From: an uncultured Prevotella sp.
Lineage (GTDB): Bacteria > Bacteroidota > Bacteroidia > Bacteroidales > Bacteroidaceae
Direction of reading: 5' to 3'
Length of the DNA: 64,000 bases
Assembly (NCBI GenBank): GCA_905198745.1
Contig: CAJKDU010000006.1
Location: 1-64,000 of the forward strand
Of the stretch, positions 18,576 through 28,300 are shown in pieces (position 1 is the stretch's first letter; each line of letters opens with the position of its first letter). Below the pieces are notes generated by a model that ran no database searches, was not told the DNA's origin, and saw nothing but the letters and a program-made list of their open reading frames with translations. The translations under genes and the position numbers were made by a program.

Positions 18576-21422
18576 ATGAACAAGAAAAACATATATGCGC
18601 TGTCGTTGCTGGTAGGCTCTGTCCTGCCGGTAACAGCACAGACAGACAGTCTGTCTTTTGCCAAGCAGAAGATAGAGGTCGGCGCTAACAAAGACTTCAC
18701 TCGTGACCAGTCTACAGCTGCTGTCACCATTATCAAGAGTGGCGACGTGAACAAACGTTCCGCCAAGAATATAGGAAATTCTATCATCGGACAAGGTGGC
18801 AACGGCTTGGTGTCGCTTCAGAATGCCGGAACGTATTTCAGCAGCAATCCCACTTTCTATGTGCGCGGTTTGCAGAGCATCAGTTCCAGCTCTCCGCTTA
18901 TCCTTGTCGATGGCATCGAGCGCAACATTACTGCAGTAGACCCCTCGGAGGTTGACCATGTGGCCATACTCAAGGATGCAGCAGCCGTGGCTCTCTACGG
19001 CAACAAAGGCATTAACGGAGTCGTGGAGATTGTCACCAAGCGAGGTAAGTATAATGCGCGTGAGATTACGGTCAACTATGACCATCTGTTCAATTATCAG
19101 ATTGATCGACCCAAGTTCATCAATGCCCAGACTTATGCCAAGGCCATGAATGAGGCAGTGGGCTATGAGTCTCCCGGCAAGGTGAAATACACACCTGCTG
19201 AGGTGGAGGCCTTCGGTAGCGGAAAATTCCCCGATCTCTATCCCAACGTAAACTGGGTGGACGAAACCTTCCGTCATCACGGGGTTACCAACAAAATAGG
19301 TGCCGAAGTGACTGGCGGTGGCGACAAGTTCCGTTACTACACAGGCATCAACTTGCTGTCTGACAAGGGATTCATCAAGAATACCACAGACGACAACAAC
19401 AATAATACGCAAGACAAGTATGTAAGAGCCAATCTTCGCATCAACTTGGATATAGACTTGACACCGACCACTCTCTTGAAGGTGAATACCTTGGGCATGC
19501 TGAGTGAAATGTCACGTCCCGGCGGCGAAAGCCTAAACCTCTGGAGCTTGCCTTATTCGCTTCCTTCTGCAGCCTTCCCGATCAAGTTCAAGAGTACAGG
19601 CGATTGGGGTGGCAGTTCTACATGGTCGGGTGTGAACAACCCGATAGCTAACACTGCTGGTGCAGCCTACTATAAAATCCATGAGCGCGCACTCTTTGCC
19701 GACATGACACTCAAGCAGGATTTGGGCATGTTCTGGAAGGGCTTGAGTGCTACAGCACGTATGGGCTATGACACCTATTCCACCATTTACGAAGACCATA
19801 GTAAGGATTTCGTTTATGGCTTCTACGCTCCATCTTCCTGGGCAGACGGCACACCGACAGCAGGCGCATACTCCACTGGCGGCAAGGCCGGCACCCAAGG
19901 TACTGGTGCCAATACGAAGGCTTATGAGCGTCGGTTCCATTTTGACGGAGGCTTGAATTTCGAACGCTATATCACACCTCTGGATTACCTCTTCTCTTCA
20001 TTGAAATATGTCTATGAGTATGAAGACTATACAGGTCTGAACACAACCGTATACCGCCAGAATGCCACATGGCTTACGCATTATGCCTATAAGAACCGCT
20101 ACATTGCAGAGATGGCTATGGTGTTGACTGGTTCCAGCCGTTTGGCTCCTGGCGACAAGTGGTCGTTCGCTCCCACCTTCAGTGGCGCTTGGGTAGCCAG
20201 CAATGAAAACTGGATGAAGAATGTGAAGTGGGTGAACTTCTTGAAGTTCCGCGCTTCTTATGGCCGCATAAATGCAGATTATCTGCCAGGTTCCAATATG
20301 GATGTCTGGACCTATTACACACAGTATTACACCACCAATGGCGTGACCTATCCTTTCGATTCAGGTTATGGTTCTTCGTTCGGCGGTACGACCATCGGCC
20401 AGTTGGCAACAGCCAATCCTACTCACGAGAAGTCTGACAAGTACAACATCGGTCTGGATGCCACACTCTTCGGTGGTCTCGATTTGCAGATTGACGCCTA
20501 CTATCAGCGTCGTTCAGATATCTGGTGCGATGGCTCGAGTGTCTATGGTGCCATTATCGGAAGTACCAAATCAGACCAGTCGTTCGGCGCTCCTTATGTG
20601 AACCAGGGACGTGTCAATCACTGGGGCTTTGAGGCCGCTGCCGACTACACCCACAAATTCGGTGAGGTGCAGTTCAACATCGGTGCCACGGTAGCGCTCA
20701 ACAAGAGCAAGATTAAGGATATGGCTGAAGAACCGAGAGCCTACAGCAATCTGGTGCGCACAGGTAGTCCCATCAGCTATATTTCCGGATTGAAAGCCAT
20801 CGGACTTTTCCAGAGCAAGGAAGAAATAGCCAACAGCCCGACGCAGACTTTCGGCGATGTGCTTCCCGGCGACATCAAGTATGAGGATGTGAACCATGAC
20901 GGCAAGATTGACAACAACGACTATGTACGCATCGGCCACAGCACTGTTTGTCCTGAACTTTACTACACTTGCCATATAGGTGCCGAGTGGAAAGGTTTTG
21001 GATTCGACGCCATGTTCCAGGGAGTCGGCAGATATTCAGCCATGCTCAACACATCTGGTTATTACTGGGGATTGGTCAACAACACCTCTCTCTCTCAGTA
21101 TGTGTATGACAATCGCTGGACGGAGCAGAATCCTAACGCCGAGTTCCCTCGCTTGAGCAGTTCTTCCAATAAGAACAACTATGTGGCAAGTACCTTCTGG
21201 CTTCGTGACCGTTCTTTCTTCAAGCTTCGCAATGTGGAAGTTTACTACAACTTCTCCAAGAATCTCTTGAAACAGACTGGTTTCATCAATGCTGCCAAGT
21301 TGTATGTACGTGGTACAGACCTCTTCACGCTTGATCACCTCAATTCGGTTGATGCAGAATACTTCGGTACTGCCAGCCCATTGACCCGTAGTGTGATTGT
21401 GGGAGCGTCGGTAACTTTCTAA
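18576..21422 (+). CDS. SusC/RagA-family transporter, second copy, lacking the N-terminal extension
   Basis: A 948-aa TonB-dependent transporter. Signal peptide MNKKNIYALSLLVGSVLPVTAQ, then almost directly the plug domain (SIIGQGGNGLVSLQNAG, FYVRGLQSISSSSPLILVDGIERN, VDHVAILKDAAAVALYGNKG). The carboxypeptidase-regulatory-like domain present in the first copy is missing, so the protein is about 130 residues shorter. The barrel ends RSVIVGASVTF. It is 32 nt after the first susD and 22 nt before the second, within one operon. Confidence 0.92.
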   Translation: MNKKNIYALSLLVGSVLPVTAQTDSLSFAKQKIEVGANKDFTRDQSTAAVTIIKSGDVNKRSAKNIGNSIIGQGGNGLVSLQNAGTYFSSNPTFYVRGLQSISSSSPLILVDGIERNITAVDPSEVDHVAILKDAAAVALYGNKGINGVVEIVTKRGKYNAREITVNYDHLFNYQIDRPKFINAQTYAKAMNEAVGYESPGKVKYTPAEVEAFGSGKFPDLYPNVNWVDETFRHHGVTNKIGAEVTGGGDKFRYYTGINLLSDKGFIKNTTDDNNNNTQDKYVRANLRINLDIDLTPTTLLKVNTLGMLSEMSRPGGESLNLWSLPYSLPSAAFPIKFKSTGDWGGSSTWSGVNNPIANTAGAAYYKIHERALFADMTLKQDLGMFWKGLSATARMGYDTYSTIYEDHSKDFVYGFYAPSSWADGTPTAGAYSTGGKAGTQGTGANTKAYERRFHFDGGLNFERYITPLDYLFSSLKYVYEYEDYTGLNTTVYRQNATWLTHYAYKNRYIAEMAMVLTGSSRLAPGDKWSFAPTFSGAWVASNENWMKNVKWVNFLKFRASYGRINADYLPGSNMDVWTYYTQYYTTNGVTYPFDSGYGSSFGGTTIGQLATANPTHEKSDKYNIGLDATLFGGLDLQIDAYYQRRSDIWCDGSSVYGAIIGSTKSDQSFGAPYVNQGRVNHWGFEAAADYTHKFGEVQFNIGATVALNKSKIKDMAEEPRAYSNLVRTGSPISYISGLKAIGLFQSKEEIANSPTQTFGDVLPGDIKYEDVNHDGKIDNNDYVRIGHSTVCPELYYTCHIGAEWKGFGFDAMFQGVGRYSAMLNTSGYYWGLVNNTSLSQYVYDNRWTEQNPNAEFPRLSSSSNKNNYVASTFWLRDRSFFKLRNVEVYYNFSKNLLKQTGFINAAKLYVRGTDLFTLDHLNSVDAEYFGTASPLTRSVIVGASVTF

Positions 21423-21444
21423 ACAAGTTTAAAAAGATAAGATT

Positions 21445-23148
21445 ATGAAACTGAAAAATATATTATTCGCCACCACATTGGGCGTAACGGCCTTGAGTTC
21501 CTGTTCAGACAAGATGGACTACAAGGAATACAATGGCTATGATGCGGAATATATCCAGAAGATGTTCAGTCGTGTGGGTGGTCTGATGACTTATATATAT
21601 AGTGACTTTGACAATGATTGGGGCAACTATGGCGGTGCTGTGCTTGGTTCGGCGACCGACGAGTCTGTTTATTCGCATCCCGGTGCAGCCATAGAGGATT
21701 TCTATAATGGTTCCTGGAGCCCGACCAACGCTTACCAAAGTGTATGGAACACGGCATGGAACGGAATTTCCTATTGCAATTTGGTTCTCGACAAGTTCAT
21801 GGGTCTTACCTTTCCTGAATACACACTCGATGTGCACTATAAGGAAGAGATGGCACAGTATAAGAACTATGAGTATGAGGCACGCTTTGCCAGAGCCTAT
21901 TTCTATTTTGAATTGGTGCGCCAGTACAAGAATGTGCCTTTGAAACTACATGATATGACGGCGGACGAAGCCAACAAACTTCCTCAGTCGTCTTCAGACG
22001 AAGTGTTCAAGTTTATTGATGATGAATGTGCCGAGATTCAAGACAAAATCGTAAAGGATTACACCGCTGTGGGTTATCCTTCTGTGGCTGAAACTGGCCG
22101 TGCCGGCAAGTTGGCAGTTATGGCACTCCGTGCCCGTGCAGCCCTTTACCATGCCAGTCCGCTGTTCAATACAAACAATGACAAGACCTTGTGGTTCACG
22201 GCAGCCAAACTTTGCCAGGACGTACTCGATGAAGCTCAGAACGAAGGCAAGTCGCTCGCCAGGGATTACAGCAAACTCTTCCTGGCCGATGGTATGAAGG
22301 ATGTGGACACACAAAAGGAATTCATCTTCGGTAGCCGTTCTACTACAGCCCGCAATACTTTTGAGAAGTATAACTTCCCAATTGGTATGGAGAATGCAGG
22401 CGGTGGAAACTGCCCTACACAGAACCTTGTGGATGCTTTTGAAATGAGCAATGGTAAGGCCATCAATGAAGAGGGAAGCGGTTATGACCCGCAGAATCCT
22501 TACAGCAATCGCGACAAGCGTCTGTCCTGGATTGTGGCTTGCAATGGAGAGCAATGGCCTAATTCCATCAAATCTCCATTGGAAACGTATGTTGGCGGAG
22601 CTAACTCCTCAAGTGTGACCTATGGCACACCTACCAGCTATTATCTGAAGAAGTATGTGAACCCGACACTGGTGATCGGCAACACGAACCCTGGTACTGC
22701 CGCACACATTTGGGTCATCTTCCGCTTGGCAGAGTTCTATCTTGATTATGCCGAGGCCGTGATGAATTTCACTGGCGACGGCTATACCAAGCCTCAGGGC
22801 CTGAAGTATACAGCAGCCCAAGCCATCAATGTGGTTCGCAAGCGTGCTGGCCAGCCCGATATGGAAACAGGTCTTGCTTTTGACCAGTTCAAGAAAAAAT
22901 ATGAAAACGAGCGTTTCGTGGAACTCGCCTTTGAGGGACACCGTTTCTTCGACCTCCGTCGCTGGAAGAATGCCCCTGAATATCTTACAACTATTCGCAA
23001 GATGACCATCACAAAGGCTGATGACGGCACACTGACATTTACCCCGGGTGTGCTTGAAACCCGCACATGGGAGAACAAATGGTATCTGTTCCCGTTCCCC
23101 CAGAAAGACGTGCTCAATTGCGGATACACACAGAATGAGGGTTGGTAA
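21445..23148 (+). CDS. SusD/RagB-family surface lipoprotein, second copy
   Basis: A 567-aa SusD-like lipoprotein with a lipobox at ALSSC (about residue 20). Landmarks are SYCNLVLDKF, FARAYFYFELVRQYKNVPL, FRLAEFYLDYAEAVMNF, AINVVRKRAGQPD, ENERFVELAFEGHRFFDLRRWK and the ending WYLFPFPQKDVLNCGYTQNEGW. It partners the shortened SusC just upstream. A strong hairpin follows within 15 nt. Confidence 0.94.
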   Translation: MKLKNILFATTLGVTALSSCSDKMDYKEYNGYDAEYIQKMFSRVGGLMTYIYSDFDNDWGNYGGAVLGSATDESVYSHPGAAIEDFYNGSWSPTNAYQSVWNTAWNGISYCNLVLDKFMGLTFPEYTLDVHYKEEMAQYKNYEYEARFARAYFYFELVRQYKNVPLKLHDMTADEANKLPQSSSDEVFKFIDDECAEIQDKIVKDYTAVGYPSVAETGRAGKLAVMALRARAALYHASPLFNTNNDKTLWFTAAKLCQDVLDEAQNEGKSLARDYSKLFLADGMKDVDTQKEFIFGSRSTTARNTFEKYNFPIGMENAGGGNCPTQNLVDAFEMSNGKAINEEGSGYDPQNPYSNRDKRLSWIVACNGEQWPNSIKSPLETYVGGANSSSVTYGTPTSYYLKKYVNPTLVIGNTNPGTAAHIWVIFRLAEFYLDYAEAVMNFTGDGYTKPQGLKYTAAQAINVVRKRAGQPDMETGLAFDQFKKKYENERFVELAFEGHRFFDLRRWKNAPEYLTTIRKMTITKADDGTLTFTPGVLETRTWENKWYLFPFPQKDVLNCGYTQNEGW

Positions 23149-23160
23149 AAACATAACTTG

Positions 23161-23188
23161 ATGGGTTGGGGATTGTTCCCCAACCCAT
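23161..23188 (+). terminator. Strong hairpin after the second susD
   Basis: A perfect 12-bp stem (atgggttgggga with tccccaacccat) and 4-nt loop. No T-run follows, so it may protect or attenuate transcripts rather than fully terminate them, giving lower expression of the genes beyond. Confidence 0.7.
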
Positions 23189-23232
23189 ATATAACAACGA
23201 ATCATTATTTATAAATTCTAAAATCAAGAACT

Positions 23233-25275
23233 ATGAGAAAGTTTTATCTCTTAATTGTGGCGCTCTGCGTGATGGCATTGAGCGCACAGGCTGGTGTCAA
23301 GGTTCTTTACAACCAAAACTACCAGACAGTATCTGATGCTTCGGCCTCAGGATGGGTAGGTCAGGTGTCTGACGGCTTATCTATAGGCAGCACTGATGAC
23401 GGTACAAAGTTCGTACAGTATTCTACAGGAGCCAACAACGACCGTTCTGCCCATTTGATTTGGGGCAGCGACTTGCTGTCGGGCATTTCTTCTTATACAT
23501 TGACTTTTTATTTCAACATTATTCAGTTTGGCCAAAATCACACTACCAGTGAAATAGCCGTTATGTCGAATGAAAACACTTGCGTCGATGGCCCTAACTC
23601 CAATTTCCGTTACCCGTATATCACCAAGAACAAGGCCAATGAGGTGAACAACAACTGGCTCTTTGATTTGACACAGTTGGCACAATATGACGCTGACAAC
23701 AAACAAACAGGTATTTCGGCAACGGGTGACCAGCCTTTCGCAGTCAATGGTGATTCTACCAATACGGTTAATTTGACTGCTGGAATGTTCTATTGCGTAA
23801 CATTGAATGTAGATACAGAGGCAAAAACTGTAGAATATGATGTGTCAACTGTAGCCGGTAATAACGTGACATCAGGTGTTTATGAGGTGAAAGACGATCG
23901 CAACATGAGTGCTACCGGTCTTTATTACTTAGGTGGCCGCTACCAGAATATCGCTCGATTCACTGAAATCAATATCCAGACTGAGGTTGCCGGAGATTTC
24001 GCCAACAAGCCAACTGCTTCCTTGACTGGTATCAACAACCATCAGCGTGTTTACAATTTAGGTTTCATGGAAGGTGAAACACTCCATTATATTTATAATG
24101 GTGGTGAGGAGCAAATTATTTCTTACGATGATTGTGACGGAAACTATGTTTGGAGCAACAACCCCAACTATGATCCTGAAAAGGAGGATGCCGTTACAGA
24201 CGCTTGTTCTAATGGTACCTTGGAAATCTGGACAACTGTGGGCGATGCGGCATCTGAACATGAGACTGTTGAAGTGTCCAATGACCTGGTTGCCTTGCCT
24301 GAAGTAACTGCAGACATTGTGAAAGTGGAAGTGGGCTTTGGCAAGACCTATAAACTGACTGCAAGCAATGCAGACGTGCCTTTGCAGCCTACACTTTTCC
24401 TCGATTATACCTTTACTCCGGAAAGTGGTGATGTATTGACAGGTAAGAACTTGGCTTCAGGTTCTGAAGTGACACTTCCTGGCAAGGGCATTCTCACAGT
24501 CACAACAAAGACATTGGGTTATGCATCTGCAACCACAACCATAGAGAACAATATCGAGTATGAAATCTCTAAAGATTTCAATTTCGCCCACATGGGTGAG
24601 GCAGATTTCAGCAAGGCTGGTTTCTCTGCAGATGGCAATGTTACCGGTAACTATGCCACTTATGGACGCCTTTACTATTATGATGCCGCCAGCTATGGTG
24701 AGACAGAAGAAGAGCACAAGGCTGCTAAGATGACATATAGCGAGATTCCTCAGTTCACCAAGAAATCTTCAGAGTTTACAGACGGTGTTCTTGTTGATGG
24801 TGTTACATTTACAGCTATTCCTTCAGTAAACGTCCACTTCTATCAAGGCGTAGGCGTGGTTCTTGAAGGAAGAAAGGGCGATTACATGACTGGTAATTGG
24901 ATTTCCTCTCTTTATCTTACTGTAGACGGTACACAGGAAAGTGACATTGTGGCTGTAAGTGGTTATAAAAACTATGGTTCTAATGCATTGCATCCTGTTG
25001 TTGCCGACCAGGCTGCTTTCCTTGCAAGCGACAATGCTCCTGTAATAAGCATTCTGAAGGGCACCGACCAGATCGGTCTTTACCGCATTTCTGACTGCTT
25101 GGCTCGTATTTGCGTCTACAGCGTGAAGGGTGGAGCAGGCATCAAGGATGTGAATGCTGCTGAGAAGGTGGCCAAGGACGATGTTTACTACACTATCAGC
25201 GGTGTTAAACTTCCTGCACGACCAACCCAGAAGGGCATCTACATCAAGAATGGCAAGGCAGTAGTAATCAAGTAA
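23233..25275 (+). CDS. Secreted 680-aa protein of unknown function with a T9SS-like C-terminus
   Basis: Not recognised as a named family. Signal peptide MRKFYLLIVALCVMALSAQA. Residues about 21-255 look like a beta-sandwich, possibly carbohydrate-binding. Residues about 355-440 resemble the chitobiase/hexosaminidase C-terminal type domain (TYTFTPESGDVLTGKNLASGSEVTLPGKG-like spacing of short beta strands). The end, DVYYTISGVKLP...KGIYIKNGKAVVIK, matches the short sorting-type C-terminus common in Prevotella T9SS cargo. It follows the susC/D pairs at the position where surface glycan-binding proteins are usually encoded, so glycan binding is a guess from context. Confidence 0.7.
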   Translation: MRKFYLLIVALCVMALSAQAGVKVLYNQNYQTVSDASASGWVGQVSDGLSIGSTDDGTKFVQYSTGANNDRSAHLIWGSDLLSGISSYTLTFYFNIIQFGQNHTTSEIAVMSNENTCVDGPNSNFRYPYITKNKANEVNNNWLFDLTQLAQYDADNKQTGISATGDQPFAVNGDSTNTVNLTAGMFYCVTLNVDTEAKTVEYDVSTVAGNNVTSGVYEVKDDRNMSATGLYYLGGRYQNIARFTEINIQTEVAGDFANKPTASLTGINNHQRVYNLGFMEGETLHYIYNGGEEQIISYDDCDGNYVWSNNPNYDPEKEDAVTDACSNGTLEIWTTVGDAASEHETVEVSNDLVALPEVTADIVKVEVGFGKTYKLTASNADVPLQPTLFLDYTFTPESGDVLTGKNLASGSEVTLPGKGILTVTTKTLGYASATTTIENNIEYEISKDFNFAHMGEADFSKAGFSADGNVTGNYATYGRLYYYDAASYGETEEEHKAAKMTYSEIPQFTKKSSEFTDGVLVDGVTFTAIPSVNVHFYQGVGVVLEGRKGDYMTGNWISSLYLTVDGTQESDIVAVSGYKNYGSNALHPVVADQAAFLASDNAPVISILKGTDQIGLYRISDCLARICVYSVKGGAGIKDVNAAEKVAKDDVYYTISGVKLPARPTQKGIYIKNGKAVVIK

Positions 25276-25323
25276 TGATATGAATTATTCTGTGAAATGC
25301 AGAATTTAGAATAATAATCCATT

Positions 25324-25367
25324 CCGGGAGGGTAAGTCATGAAAAGCATACCTTCCCGGGATTTTGT
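25324..25367 (+). terminator. Terminator-like hairpin after the 680-aa protein
   Basis: ccgggagggta (25324-25334) pairs with taccttcccgg (25349-25359), one G-T wobble, followed by a T-rich stretch. The in-frame ATG at 25364 of the next gene would lie in this tail, supporting the later start. Confidence 0.75.
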
Positions 25368-25387
25368 CTTTAAATAAACAAGTACGT

Positions 25388-28300
25388 ATGAAAAAGATTG
25401 TGACTACGGTAATGGCATTCCTGCTCACCATGTCGGCACAGGCACAGCGCACTGTCGACAAGCTGGATCACGGTTTGGTGGCAGTGAAAACGTCGGGTGG
25501 CGTGTTTTGTTCCTGGCGTATCAATGGAGAGGAGTATTATGACGTGGCATATAACCTCTATCGTGATGGGGTGAAGCTCAACACCGAACCATTGACGGTT
25601 TCCAATTATACTGATGTGTCGGGTACTGTTTCAAGCAAGTACACTGTTAAAGCAGTGGTTAGAGGACAAGAACAAACCACTGCTTCTGCAGCTGTGACAC
25701 CTTTGACTAACAATTATAAGGAAATCAAAATTGCCGAGGTACCATCCAATATTGACGGAAGAAACATTTCCGGTGACTATGAACCCAATGACGCCATTGT
25801 GGCTGATGTGGATGGAGACGGTGAGATGGAAATCTTGCTAAAACTCCGCAACACCAAAGATGCAGCCAACAGTTACCCTGTTGAAGGTAAGGACTTTGAT
25901 ATTATACAGATATATAAGCAGAATGGCAAATTGTTGTGGTGGATTGACTGTGGACCGAATATGGTTGACTTCCAAAGCAATGAAATCAATATTGCAGCTT
26001 ATGACTGGGATCAAGACGGCAAGGCAGAATGTGTGCTCCGTGGAGCTGACGGTATGGTCATTCACATGGCTGACGGTACTACCAAGACCATTGGTGATGC
26101 CAGCGTGAACACACGTGGCGACTTGGTGCGTTCTTCTGCCATGACTTTCACCCATACAGGAGCTGAATACCTTCTCTACCTCAACGGTGAAACCGGTAAA
26201 CCTTATTCTGTCAGCGAATATCCGTTGAAACGGTTGGAGAGCGGCGAAACCAATTTGAAAAAGGCGTGGGGTGACGAATATGGTCATCGCAGTTCCAAGA
26301 ACTTCTTTGGCGCTCCTTATCTTGACGGACGCAAACCGAGCATCTTCCTGGCACGTGGCATCTATACCCGTCATAAGATGATTGCTTACGATGTAGACCC
26401 CGCAACACATGAACTGAAGGAACGTTGGCGCTGGGTGAACAATACGCCGGGCAGTCCTTGGTATGGACAAGGCTACCACAACTATACCATAGCTGATGTG
26501 GATTGGGACGGAAGAGATGAGATCGTATTCGGTTCAATGGTGATAGACGACAACGGGCATGGACTGAGCACCACAGGTCTTGGTCATGGCGATGCCCATC
26601 ATGTTGGCGATTTCAATCCTTATGTTCATGGGCAGGAAATTGCAGCCTGCAACGAGGACCTTCCTTCCAACAACTATCGTGATGCCACAACCAGCAAGAT
26701 TTATTACCGCTTGGCAGGAGGTTCTGACGATGGTCGTTCCATGGCAGGTAATTTCACGGATGATGTCATTGGCGGACAGTTCTACAGCGGTCATGAGAGC
26801 AGCTTGATTGGTTGCGTGTCCAATAAAAGTACAGGACTGCCCACCAACAATGTAACACTGAACTTCCGTATCTATTGGGATGGTGATTTACTCGACGAGA
26901 CATTTAATGGTATGGAAGTCCGTAATTCTGCGGGCGTTATCTATAAATATGGCAAGGGGAAAATTGAAACCTTCACGGGTGTACTTACCAATAACGACAC
27001 CAAGGCTACCCCCTGTTTCCAGGGCGACATCTTTGGCGATTGGCGTGAAGAGGTAATTATGCGTTCCGCCGACAACAAGAGCATACGCATCTATACCACC
27101 ACTATACCTACGGAACATCGCAATTACACATTGTTGCATGATCCCCAGTATCGCAACGCCATGATAACCCAGATGAACGGCTACAACCCGACACCTCACG
27201 TGAGTTATTTCCTCGGTGAAAAGGAAGGCATCACCATGGCTCCTCCTGCACCTATCATGACCGACAAGAATGAAGTGGCAAACGGCGGCAGTATCACCTC
27301 GGCTACCAACGACAAGCAAGTGATTCTTGCAGAGACGGGTGACGCCACTGTCAACGTGGCCGATGGTGCTTCTCCTTACATCTTCTTCGACAATGCTCCT
27401 ACTTGGGTGCAGGGACATGACGACAATGACAACATTACGACCACAACTTATAAGCATACCCTTACAGGTGGCGCCTTTGCCGGTGAGATGCGACTCGTGA
27501 AACTGGGCGACGGTGAACTGACCTTGCCTACGGTAGAGCAGAAGTATACGGGCAATACCGAGGTGTGGGCAGGTACAGTCAATTTCAACGGAACCATGAC
27601 CGGCAGTCATGTATGGTTGAACCGCTTCGCCGTTCTCAATTCTGACGGCGGCAAGTTCCCCAAAGGCATTGAAGCCGATTATGGTGCCACGATACGTCCA
27701 GGTGGCGCATCAAAAGTGGGAAGGATAGAAACCAATGAACTGAAATTGAACTTCGGTTCCATCGTTGAGTTTGATATCGACGCCAATGGCAATGCCGACC
27801 AGTTGGTGGCAGACGCCATGAAGATAGAAAAGAAAGATTGGACTGATGGACCGGAGTATCTTGCTCCCCGTTTCAATTTCATTCTCCCGGAATCTCTTGT
27901 AGCAGGCACCTATCAGTTGGCCAAAGTAGGAAAGATTGATGGCGATTTGAAAGACATTGTCCTTACTGGAATGAAGGGACACAAGGCTTCTCTGAAGTAT
28001 GAAAACGGTACGATTTCGCTTGTCGTGGAAGACATGCGTGCTGCAACATCTGTTGTTTGGACTGCCGAGGAAGACAATACTTGGCAATTGGCAGAAAAGA
28101 GCAACTTCAAGAAGCAGGCAGACAATGCTGCTGACGTTTTCGTGTCTGGTGATCATGTCATATTCAATGATGAGGCCAAGAACACTACGGTGCAGTTGAC
28201 GGATGATGTGGCTCCAGCAACCGTTGAGTTTGACAACAGTAATGCTGAATACACCTTGACCGGCAGTCATTCACTTATTGACAATGTGGATATAGTCAAA

